64,000 bases of DNA from Marinobacterium aestuarii (GTDB lineage: Bacteria; Pseudomonadota; Gammaproteobacteria; Pseudomonadales; Balneatricaceae). Within the stretch, counting starts at the first letter, position 1. The number at the start of each line of letters is the position of its first letter. The notes under the pieces were generated by a model. It ran no database searches, was not told the DNA's origin, and saw only the letters and a list, made by a program, of their open reading frames with translations. Positions 25,991 through 33,161 of the stretch are shown here, one piece after another. The stretch lies in the NCBI RefSeq assembly GCF_001651805.1, contig NZ_CP015839.1:744001-808000 (forward strand), written 5' to 3'. The position numbers and the translations under genes are program-made.

Positions 25991-27058
25991 TCAAAGCGCG
26001 TCTTCCCTGTTCGATAAAAAGCTGCGCAGCGGCGCCATGATCCTGTCGACGTCTGCTTCGACGCCCATCACCAGCTCCGAGGCCCGGCAGCTGAGCCATT
26101 TGCGGCCCACCACGAACAGGCCGGGCTCCGGGGTCTTGCCGTAGTCCTCGACGAAGCCGTCGGCACCGATGCAGTGGGGCAGATTCAGCCACTGGGTGTC
26201 GTCCCGGTAACCGGTGGCCCAGATGACGCAGTCGACGTCGCGCCATTGGTCCCCTTTAAAGCGCAGGCGCCGGCCCGAGCATTCCAGCGCCCGGCCGACG
26301 ACCTCGACCCCGCGGGCCTGCAGGTGGCGATTGCTGTAGTCGCCGCAGGGGACCGGGTTGCGCTTTTTCAGTATCCGGGCCACCAGGCTGTTCTTGTCGG
26401 CGTACAGGATCCGCAGCTTGTCGAGCCACCAGAAGATATCGCGCTTGAGTATCCGGTTGGGTGTCAGGCCCCGGGGCGAACCGGTCGCCAGGATCACTGT
26501 ACAGCGCTTTGCCAGCCGGTCGGCGATCTGCCGGCCGCTAGCGCCGTCGCCAACGACGGCGACGGTGCTGCGGTCGGCGATCGAGGCGGTGGAACTGAGT
26601 CCGGCGTCCAGTTGCCGGACGCTGGCATCGAGTTGCTGGCCCATCATCGGCATCTGGGGCAGCTGGTTGGCACCGGTGGCGTTGACGATACTGCTGGCCC
26701 GCAGCTCGGTGCCATCCTGGAGTTTGACCAGAAAACCTGCCGGTTCGACACGTTCCAGGCTGACGACTTTGGCCTGGTCTTGAATCTGCAGTTTGTGATG
26801 TTGTGCGTACTGACTCAGGTAGTCGGCCATTTCGGCCACGGATGCAAAGCCCTCCGGATCACCGGGAAACGGCAGCTCAGGAAGGGCGCAGAACTGACGC
26901 GAGGTGAACAGCTGCATACCCTCCAGCCGCTTGCGCCAGGTGTCGCCGATCCGGTCCCGCTCCAGCAGCAGGTAGCTAAAGCCGGCCTGCTGCAGCCTGC
27001 GCGCGGTATGCAGACCGAACTGGCCGCCGCCGATGACAATGCAATCGTACGGCGGCAT
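25991..27058 (-). CDS. Flavin-dependent monooxygenase/oxidoreductase (CzcO-like)
   Basis: This 355-residue flavoprotein has two dinucleotide-binding motifs: FAD site IVIGGGQFGLHTARRL at residues 7-22 and NADPH site VAVVGDGASGRQIADRL near residue 168. Between them is the ERDRIGDTWRKR segment typical of the flavin-containing and Baeyer-Villiger monooxygenase superfamily, and ATGYRDD near 280 is the C-terminal ATG motif. The full BVMO fingerprint FxGxxxHxxxW is not evident, so it may be an N- or S-oxygenase or a reductase. In this operon it probably oxidises an ACP-bound or free acyl product. Its ATG overlaps the ACP stop by one base. Confidence 0.82.
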   Translation of the reverse strand: MPPYDCIVIGGGQFGLHTARRLQQAGFSYLLLERDRIGDTWRKRLEGMQLFTSRQFCALPELPFPGDPEGFASVAEMADYLSQYAQHHKLQIQDQAKVVSLERVEPAGFLVKLQDGTELRASSIVNATGANQLPQMPMMGQQLDASVRQLDAGLSSTASIADRSTVAVVGDGASGRQIADRLAKRCTVILATGSPRGLTPNRILKRDIFWWLDKLRILYADKNSLVARILKKRNPVPCGDYSNRHLQARGVEVVGRALECSGRRLRFKGDQWRDVDCVIWATGYRDDTQWLNLPHCIGADGFVEDYGKTPEPGLFVVGRKWLSCRASELVMGVEADVDRIMAPLRSFLSNREDAL

Positions 27059-27330
27059 CAGCTAGGCTCCCCGGCCTGAGTGCCGAAACGCTGCTCCAGG
27101 TGCGCGATCAGGGCATTGATGGTCGGGTAGTCGAATGCCAGCGTCGGATCGACTTCGACACTCAGCTGATCTTCGATAAGGGTCGACAGGCGCACATGGT
27201 CCGCAGAGTCCAGGCCCAGGCTTGAAAAGGACGTATCCCGGTGTGCATCGATTGAGAACTCGGGAGTCTTGGCTGCAATGAAGCTGGCGATCTGTTCCAC
27301 CAGTGTTGCCGTGCAAAGCTTGGTTGTCAT
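27058..27330 (-). CDS. Acyl carrier protein of the acyl cluster
   Basis: This 90-residue discrete carrier has the helix-II attachment motif SSLGLDSADHVRL; Ser42 is the predicted phosphopantetheine site. The rest (LVEQIASFIAAKTPEF, then FDYPTINALIAHLEQRFG) has the length and spacing of polyketide/nonribosomal-type carriers rather than of the fatty-acid AcpP. It lies directly after the fatty acyl-AMP ligase gene (16 bases), the arrangement in which the ligase loads the ACP. The Sfp-type transferase in the same operon would activate it. No ketosynthase is encoded in the window, so chain extension on this ACP is not supported. Confidence 0.9.
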   Translation of the reverse strand: MTTKLCTATLVEQIASFIAAKTPEFSIDAHRDTSFSSLGLDSADHVRLSTLIEDQLSVEVDPTLAFDYPTINALIAHLEQRFGTQAGEPS

Positions 27331-27346
27331 CTTGGTTTCCTCAGGT

Positions 27347-29062
27347 CTAGGCGGGGAGCGCCCGTTCGGCGGTGATCAGTTCCCGGCAGGCGGTGCGTTT
27401 GACCTTGCCGCTGGTGGTTTTCGGAATACCGCCGGGTTTGACCAGCAGCAGCCGATCTAGGGCCACATCGTGCGCCGCCATCACCGCCTCGCGCAGCTCA
27501 AGACGCAGCTGTGCGTGATCCTCATTGAGAAAGGCGTTGCGTCGAATTTCGACGATCGCCGCCAGTCGGGTTTCGCCGTCGATCTCCAGCGTGAATACCG
27601 AGGCGCCGTTGTTGCCGGCGGCGTGGGGATGGCTGTTGCAGCTGCGCTCGATATCGTAGGGGTACAGGTTGCGCCCCCGCAGGATCAGCATTTCCTTGAT
27701 GCGTCCGGTGACAAACAGCCGGCCCTGGTGCAGGAAGCCCATATCCCCTGTTCTCAGGTAGTACCGACTGTCGGCAGGCACCAGCTGGGCCCGAAACTGC
27801 TGAGCGCTGATTTCGGGCTGGTTCAGATAGCCCTGGGCGACGGAGGCGCCGCTGATCCAGATCTCGCCAATGCTGTCGGCCTCGCAGAGGCTGCCGCTGG
27901 CGGGGTCGACGATCTTCAGGTCCAGCTGTGGCGTGACCAGGCCGCAGTTGACTACCCGGCGCCCCTCGGCAGCCGGATGCAGGCGGCCACGGTCAAAGCT
28001 TGCGGGTTCGAACGTCAGGGTCTCGATACCGCAGCCCGCCGGTCCCCCGGAAACGAACAGGGTGGTTTCCGCCATGCCGTAGCAGGGAAAGAAGGCTGCA
28101 GAATCAAAGCCATGGGCCTGAAATCGGTCGGCAAAGGCGTGCATGGTGTCGGCGCTGACCGGTTCCGAGCCGTTCAGCGCCACCGTCCAGCAACTCAGAT
28201 CGAGGCCGGACAGGTCCTCGCGCTCGGCAATGAATTTGACGCAGTGTTCGTAGCCGAAGTTCGGCGCGGCTGAGCTCTGGATTCGGTAATGGGAGATCAG
28301 CTCGAGCCAGCGGCGCGGGCGCTGCACGAAGTTCATCGGCGGCATGAAGACGTAGGTGCCGCCCAGGAACAACGGCTGCAGCAGATGGCCGATGAGGCCC
28401 ATGTCGTGGAACTGGGGCAACCAGCCGCCGGCGATCAGGCCGGGCTCATGACCGCAGGCTTGCTGAATCGCCAGCTGGTTGTCGACGATATTGGCGTGAC
28501 TGACCATGACGCCCTTGGGCAGGCCGGTGGAGCCCGAGGTGTACTGGACGAAGGCCAGTTGGCGAGGGTCAGGCGGTGGCAACGGGAGGGGGTCCGCGGG
28601 GCCCGTCTGGTGTTCGTCGATCCAGTCCTGGCCGTGCAGGTCGACCTGGGGCAGTTGCGCCAATTGTTCCGCCAGCAGTGCCCGGCTATGGGCCGTGGTG
28701 AGGATGGCCTGGGTCCTGGCATCCTCGAGAATGCGCAGGGTGCGTTCAAGCTGCTGTGCGTTACGGCTCAGGTTGAGGGGCACGGCAACGGCGCCGGCGG
28801 CGAGGCAGGCGAGAAAGTTGACGACGAAATCGAGCCCGCTGGGGAACAGCAGCGCCACCGGCTGGCCGCTGTACCCGCGCTCTACCAGCAGGCGCGCCCG
28901 GTCGAGCACCTGCCGATTCAGTTCCGCGTAGCTCAGTGAGCGGGCGGTATCGGTCCCCTGGGGTTGAAAGACGCAGGCGGTTTGATCGCCATGGCGGGCG
29001 ACATGGCCGTCGAAGGCCTCCATGAAACGCAGCGGCGGGGCAGGTTGATCCTTCATTTTCAT
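27347..29062 (-). CDS. Fatty acyl-AMP ligase (FAAL)
   Basis: This 571-residue adenylate-forming enzyme activates a carboxylic acid as acyl-AMP and hands it to a carrier protein. Motifs: P-loop VQYTSGSTGLPKGVMVSHAN near residue 165, WLPQFHDMGLIGHLL, GSEPVSADTMHAFADRF, YGMAETTLFVSGG, and ISGASVAQGYLNQPE, which follow the FAAL/FadD32-type pattern rather than acyl-CoA ligases. The hinge GRIKEMLILRGRNLYPYDIE and the C-terminal catalytic lysine in TTSGKVKR are intact. The ATG at 29062 is preferred to a GTG five codons earlier that overlaps the previous gene; AGAGGA precedes it. The partner ACP gene follows within 16 bases. It is probably the entry enzyme for a fatty acid. Confidence 0.9.
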   Translation of the reverse strand: MKMKDQPAPPLRFMEAFDGHVARHGDQTACVFQPQGTDTARSLSYAELNRQVLDRARLLVERGYSGQPVALLFPSGLDFVVNFLACLAAGAVAVPLNLSRNAQQLERTLRILEDARTQAILTTAHSRALLAEQLAQLPQVDLHGQDWIDEHQTGPADPLPLPPPDPRQLAFVQYTSGSTGLPKGVMVSHANIVDNQLAIQQACGHEPGLIAGGWLPQFHDMGLIGHLLQPLFLGGTYVFMPPMNFVQRPRRWLELISHYRIQSSAAPNFGYEHCVKFIAEREDLSGLDLSCWTVALNGSEPVSADTMHAFADRFQAHGFDSAAFFPCYGMAETTLFVSGGPAGCGIETLTFEPASFDRGRLHPAAEGRRVVNCGLVTPQLDLKIVDPASGSLCEADSIGEIWISGASVAQGYLNQPEISAQQFRAQLVPADSRYYLRTGDMGFLHQGRLFVTGRIKEMLILRGRNLYPYDIERSCNSHPHAAGNNGASVFTLEIDGETRLAAIVEIRRNAFLNEDHAQLRLELREAVMAAHDVALDRLLLVKPGGIPKTTSGKVKRTACRELITAERALPA

Positions 29063-29069
29063 CGTTCCT

Positions 29070-30251
29070 CTATCCACCGAAGCCCATGGCCTGCAGCTGT
29101 TTCACCCGGCGCTCAAGGGAGGTGGCGAAACGATCGATGTCGTCCAGGCGCGTGAAGCGGCCGAAGCTGATCCGGATCGCGCTCTGAATTCTCTCCTCGT
29201 CCAGGCCCATGGCCAGGAGGACAGGGGATAGCTGTTTTGTCTTGTTGTTGCTGCAGGCGGATCCGATCGACACCACCATGCCTTCCTTCCTTTCCATCAG
29301 AACGGCGAGTGCCTCGCCCCTGATACCCGGGATCGACAGGTTGAGAGTGTTGGAAATGGCGGCCTCGTAGGTGCTGGCGCCATTGATGTGGGTCTGAATA
29401 TCGGCGTGCTTCAGTCGCTCGATTAATCGCTGCTTGCACGCCAGGCTGTGTTGATCCCAGGCTGAAAGTTCCCTGTAACACTCGTCGGCGGCGGCGCCAA
29501 GACCCGCGATGGCGACAAGATTTTCGGTGCCCGATCGCATCGCCATTTCCTGGCCGCCGCCGTGGATCAGCGGTGAGAGGCGCTCAATATTGCGGACGTA
29601 GAGGCCGCCGATTCCCTTGGGACCGTAGAACTTGTGCGCCGAGAAGGAAACGAAGTCGGCTCCCAGCGACTCGACATTGAAGGCCCGTTTCCCGACTGCC
29701 TGAACCGCATCGACATGAAACGGAATGCCGCGCTTGCGGGCGAGTTTTGCCACCTGCTCGACCGGCTGGATAACACCGGTTTCGTTGTTGGCATACATCA
29801 TCGATATCAGGCGGGTGTCGGGCCGGATGGCGACGGCCATAGCATCGACGGAGACGGCACCGCTGGCATCCGGGTGCAGACAGGTTACCTCGAAGCCGAA
29901 CTGCTGGGCACAATAACGGATGGTTTCGAGCACCGACGGATGCTCAAGCGCGGTGGTCAGGATGTGGCCAGCGCGGGGCAGGTCATTCAGCAGGCTGCCC
30001 TTGATCGCCCAGTTGTTGGACTCGGAACCGCCGGAGGTGAAAAAAACGTGCGCAGGCTCGGTGCCCAGCAGGCGCGCGACCCTTTCTTTGGAGCTCTGCA
30101 TCAGCTCGCGGTTGCTGGTCGAGGGCGCTGTACGCCCCGATGGATTGGCGAAGCGCCGCAGCGCGGCGCTCATCGCCTGGGCCGCGGCTTCGGACACCGG
30201 TGTGGTGGCGTTGTAGTCGAAATAGCCTTTGATCGCGTCTGTCTGGGTCAT
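29070..30251 (-). CDS. Cysteine desulfurase of the acyl cluster (NifS/IscS type)
   Basis: This 393-residue PLP enzyme converts cysteine to alanine and a protein-bound persulfide. It has GYFDYNATTPVS at the start, His104 in TALEHPSV, Asp181, the PLP lysine Lys207 in SAHKFYGPKG, and the persulfide Cys333 in SIGSACSNN, so it should be active. The length and the Cys loop are of the group I (NifS/IscS) type. It overlaps the scaffold gene by four bases (ATGA). A dedicated copy inside an acyl-ligase/ACP operon points either to sulfur insertion into the product or to maturation of a cluster enzyme; no iron-sulfur enzyme is evident in the operon. Confidence 0.9.
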   Translation of the reverse strand: MTQTDAIKGYFDYNATTPVSEAAAQAMSAALRRFANPSGRTAPSTSNRELMQSSKERVARLLGTEPAHVFFTSGGSESNNWAIKGSLLNDLPRAGHILTTALEHPSVLETIRYCAQQFGFEVTCLHPDASGAVSVDAMAVAIRPDTRLISMMYANNETGVIQPVEQVAKLARKRGIPFHVDAVQAVGKRAFNVESLGADFVSFSAHKFYGPKGIGGLYVRNIERLSPLIHGGGQEMAMRSGTENLVAIAGLGAAADECYRELSAWDQHSLACKQRLIERLKHADIQTHINGASTYEAAISNTLNLSIPGIRGEALAVLMERKEGMVVSIGSACSNNKTKQLSPVLLAMGLDEERIQSAIRISFGRFTRLDDIDRFATSLERRVKQLQAMGFGG

Positions 30252-30628
30252 GCCGGAATCTCCCGGCTAGCGCGTTCGACCTGTGCCAACAGCCGTTGAT
30301 GCAGCTGCTGCAGAATTTCGACGCAGTGGTGCTGAGACGGTTCAAGCTCACCGAGCATGGCCTCTATCTCGCGATCACTGCGCTGCGCGAGCCGCTGCAG
30401 CGGCTGAGCGTTGAGTGAGGCACAGAAGATGTTCGCCGTCGCGACCGAAGTGGCGCAGCCCCAGGCTCTGAACCGGGCCCGCTCAATTTGCCCGTCAGTG
30501 GCACTGATCTGGATACGGATACGGTCTCCGCACACCGGATTGCCGATCTCGTACTCGTAAGCAGGCCCGTCGATGTCGCCGACGTGGGCCGGATCGGAAA
30601 AGTTGTCGATAATGATGTCGTTGTACAT
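30248..30628 (-). CDS. IscU/NifU-N-like scaffold protein
   Basis: This 126-residue protein matches the NifU N-terminal/IscU scaffold family, which assembles [2Fe-2S] clusters with sulfur from a cysteine desulfurase. The three ligand cysteines and the key aspartate are retained: Cys33 and Asp35 in GNPVCGD, Cys58 in WGCATSVATAN, Cys102 in QHHCVEIL. The family's chaperone motif LPPVK between the last two is not seen, as in SufU or NifU-like relatives. ATG 30628 follows GGGAG at seven bases; a longer in-frame start would overlap the previous gene with arginine-rich text. It is encoded between the LuxE-like and desulfurase genes. Confidence 0.85.
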   Translation of the reverse strand: MYNDIIIDNFSDPAHVGDIDGPAYEYEIGNPVCGDRIRIQISATDGQIERARFRAWGCATSVATANIFCASLNAQPLQRLAQRSDREIEAMLGELEPSQHHCVEILQQLHQRLLAQVERASREIPA

Positions 30629-30653
30629 GCAGCAGCTCCCTGTCAGCGTACGG

Positions 30654-31841
30654 TCAGGCGACAATTGGACAGTTGTCGGCGGCGGCCGGCGCAGCCTCAA
30701 GATCGTCCAGGCGCTTGTCCAGGTTGACGGCGCAACAACCGAACTCCTTCGACTCGGGCAGGCGCATCACGTACTGCATGCGCTGTCCGCTACGTCCGGA
30801 GCGGCTGGGCTCGGGCAGCAGCCGGACCAGGTCCTCGGTCAGCATGAAGCCAGGGGTCGAGCGGGCGAGGGGGTCGAGAATCGCCAGCTGGCCGATTTCT
30901 CCCGGGGCGACTTCGCGGTCCAGTTGCTTGGGATCGCGCACCGAAAAGTGGATGAAGGGAGATACGTGCTTGACGCCATGTTCGTCGTCAATCGCGACGA
31001 CATTCGATTCGACCAGGGCATAGATATCGCGGATCTGGCTTTCCTCGACCCCCAGGTATTCCATGCATTCCTGGTTGAATTCGGCGCGAGACAGCATCTG
31101 GCCCGAGAAGCGTTTCCAGCCGCCGAGCGTGATGACATAGCTACTCTTGTCCAGCTTGAGGCGGGTGTTGGTGGCCTTGAGGTAGCTGATGAAGCGGTTG
31201 ATCAGGAAGGGCGGGCCTATGATGTGGCGACTGAACTTGTGATTCCAGTCATTGAGCTGCGCCAGCGCGTCTTCGGGCTTGAACGACTCCTGCCGGACCA
31301 TGAAACGGTGGGTATCGAGCAGACCGGCCAGCATGTTAAGCGCCTTGATCATGCCCATTTCCGGAATTTCCTCGGTCGATGGGCAGAGGTACAGGCCTGC
31401 CCCCTTGGAAATTTCCAGGAACTCGCGGTACATCGCATAGATGCCCATGACCGCGTTGTCGACCGTATCGCTGCAGCGGCGGGATACGCTCGGGATGCCA
31501 GAAGTGCCGGTGCTGCGCATTTCCAGCTCGATGTCGCGCAGGCTGACGGAAAGCAGCTTGTGACTGTCATTGGCTTTGAATAGCTCAATGGGAATAAGCG
31601 GTATTTTGATCAGGTCTTCCGGCGCCTCGATGGACTCAGGCGTTATACCTTTACTGTCGCAGGCAGATCGAAAAAAGGCGTTGTTTGCGTAATGGAGATG
31701 GAAGGCGTCGCGGATCAAGCCGGTTTTAAATTCCAGCAGGGTTTCGTCGGACATGGAATAAAGTTCCGACACCGATGAAAGAGCAACCTTCAAAGGGTCC
31801 AGTCCATTTTTCTTTAGCATGCTTTGCAGTTCGGCCGACAT
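30654..31841 (-). CDS. LuxE-like acyl-protein synthetase (first gene of the acyl cluster)
   Basis: This 395-residue adenylate-forming protein is of the LuxE (acyl-protein synthetase) family, which forms acyl-AMP and passes the acyl group to its own cysteine. Visible: EMRSTGTSGIPSVSRR at residues 107-122 (phosphate-binding loop), LGGWKRFSGQ near 239, DIYALVESN near 272 in place of the adenine motif, and GCC at 368-370 near the C-terminus as a candidate acyl-carrying cysteine. ATG 31841 follows GGAG at seven bases. In luminous bacteria LuxE serves the LuxC reductase; no luxC, luxD or luciferase gene is present here. It heads the operon and would supply or transfer an acyl group. Confidence 0.82.
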   Translation of the reverse strand: MSAELQSMLKKNGLDPLKVALSSVSELYSMSDETLLEFKTGLIRDAFHLHYANNAFFRSACDSKGITPESIEAPEDLIKIPLIPIELFKANDSHKLLSVSLRDIELEMRSTGTSGIPSVSRRCSDTVDNAVMGIYAMYREFLEISKGAGLYLCPSTEEIPEMGMIKALNMLAGLLDTHRFMVRQESFKPEDALAQLNDWNHKFSRHIIGPPFLINRFISYLKATNTRLKLDKSSYVITLGGWKRFSGQMLSRAEFNQECMEYLGVEESQIRDIYALVESNVVAIDDEHGVKHVSPFIHFSVRDPKQLDREVAPGEIGQLAILDPLARSTPGFMLTEDLVRLLPEPSRSGRSGQRMQYVMRLPESKEFGCCAVNLDKRLDDLEAAPAAADNCPIVA

Positions 31842-32560
31842 TTTAGTCTCCTTTAAAAGTCTTGTGGGGATATGGCTTTTATCGTCGGTACCCAGGTGCT
31901 TTCTTATTTTGCTTGGCAACCCCCGCGATGGGACGGCCGGGCAACGGCCTGGGTGCCGTTGCGCCTGGCGGCTCGATACTGGGGTGCTGCCTGATTGCAG
32001 GACTGACGATCGGAAGTGGTGCACGGACGCTTAGGCCACGGGTTCTGGCTCTAGACGCCGTTTTGCACCCGGCAATGTGACCAATCTTGGAAGGGCTAAA
32101 TAAGGTAAATAGCATTCTCGCTTTGCTTCCCTGGACCCGTTAGCAACGGCTCCTCGCATTTCACACTTTTTAGTTGTTTGGCCGCGGCGCATCCTGGTGC
32201 GCACTGCGATCAGGGCAAAAGGGTATTGAACGGTCAATTCAAAGTCAAATATTTAAACGCCTGTTTGAAATGAATTTTTAAAGTCACTCGCGTACGTAAG
32301 TATTGACGGTCGAGCGAATATTTTTTCATGGATTTCACGTCTTTTGTTTCCGAAATTATCGTTATTTCTAGTTTTGAACAGCTGTGTGTTTGTTGTTCTG
32401 TTTTGTGCTTTGTTTTTGAATTTTCGTTTAAATTAGGTAGTTTTGGTAATAGATAACGGGTAATGGTTGGCATTTTTTCGTGCCGCTGTTTGCACTATTT
32501 AAATGCAGGCACTTCTGGTTGTTCCGAAAATTCTGATTTTGACCTGCTGTCGGTAGTGTC
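31842..32560. other. AT-rich upstream region of the acyl cluster
   Basis: No coding frame is credible on either strand. The part 32230-32480 is strikingly AT-rich compared with the coding DNA around it, and it must hold or border the promoter of the 11-gene minus-strand operon. No regulator gene is encoded next to the operon. Confidence 0.5.
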
Positions 32561-33030
32561 ATCCCGATCGCGTCGGGTTGGGTCAGCTCCCGCCGTGCGG
32601 ACCTGTACTCGAGACTTCCGGTGCTCTAAGCCAAAACCCCGGGTTGATTCCGTCAGGCCCGCAAGCTTGGCTGAGCCGCAGTGGCAAGAAGCGGCAATGT
32701 GGTTTGGGCGACGTGGTGGTGTGTGGTGAGCATCAACCCGGGGAATTCGTGCAGCAGGGATGCTTCATCGTTGGGCATTCCGCCGAGAGAGAGGGCCTAA
32801 TGCGGGCTGTGCAGCTGCGCCCGTTATGTCGAGTGAAGGGCAGCCGGGTAGGTAAGTTGCTTGCCCAGCAGGTGAATAACGTCAGTGAATGGGCCGAAAA
32901 GGGGCCGGGGTCTGATAGCAAGGGTGGCGCTTACAGGTTCCCGATGTCGCCACGGGGGGATATTGGCAATGCTGATGTCGCTATCAGAACACTGGCGTCG
33001 GCGCTTGTTTGTAATATGGAGTCCCCATAG
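32561..33030 (+). other. GC-rich orphan patch, possible gene remnant
   Basis: About 450 bases of GC-rich sequence lie in AT-rich surroundings. A 150-codon frame (32578-33030) is open on the plus strand but has no ribosome site and no recognisable domain (readable bits: GEFVQQGCFIVGHSAE, GKLLAQQVNNVSEWA). It may be the remains of a mobile element or the leading part of a group II intron. I could not find a domain V hairpin or reverse transcriptase. Confidence 0.3.
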
Positions 33031-33082
33031 TGCCAGCTTAGTTCTGCGGGAGGCTTGTTTTAGTCCTTTATTAGGGTTAATG

Positions 33083-33108
33083 AATTTCGCAGAGATTATG
33101 TCGCGAAA
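33083..33108. promoter_or_regulatory. Dyad with TGTCGC word upstream of the BCCT gene
   Basis: ATTTCGC at 33083-33089 and GCGAAAT at 33102-33108 are inverted repeats. The right half reads TGTCGCGAAA (33099-33108), close to the TGTCGCAAA found between gbcA and gbcB. It lies about 55-80 bases before the transporter start. It is a candidate regulator site (GbdR suspected). Confidence 0.4.
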
Positions 33109-33161
33109 TATAACAATAACGACAAAATAATATCGAGCCCGACACGGGTGAGGAGTATTGA

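Noticed and set aside
20114-31841. Reading the cluster as a bioluminescence (lux) operon because of LuxE
   Set aside because: No luciferase, LuxC or LuxD genes are present; the flavoprotein is a CzcO-like monooxygenase, not LuxA/B.
20114-31841. Reading the cluster as an aryl-polyene or polyketide cluster
   Set aside because: There is an ACP, hydratase, exporter and LolA-like protein, but no ketosynthase or ketoreductase, so chain extension is not supported.
32561-33030. Group II intron
   Set aside because: No reverse transcriptase and no domain V hairpin were found; only a vague resemblance of the GC-rich leader, so it is kept as an orphan patch.
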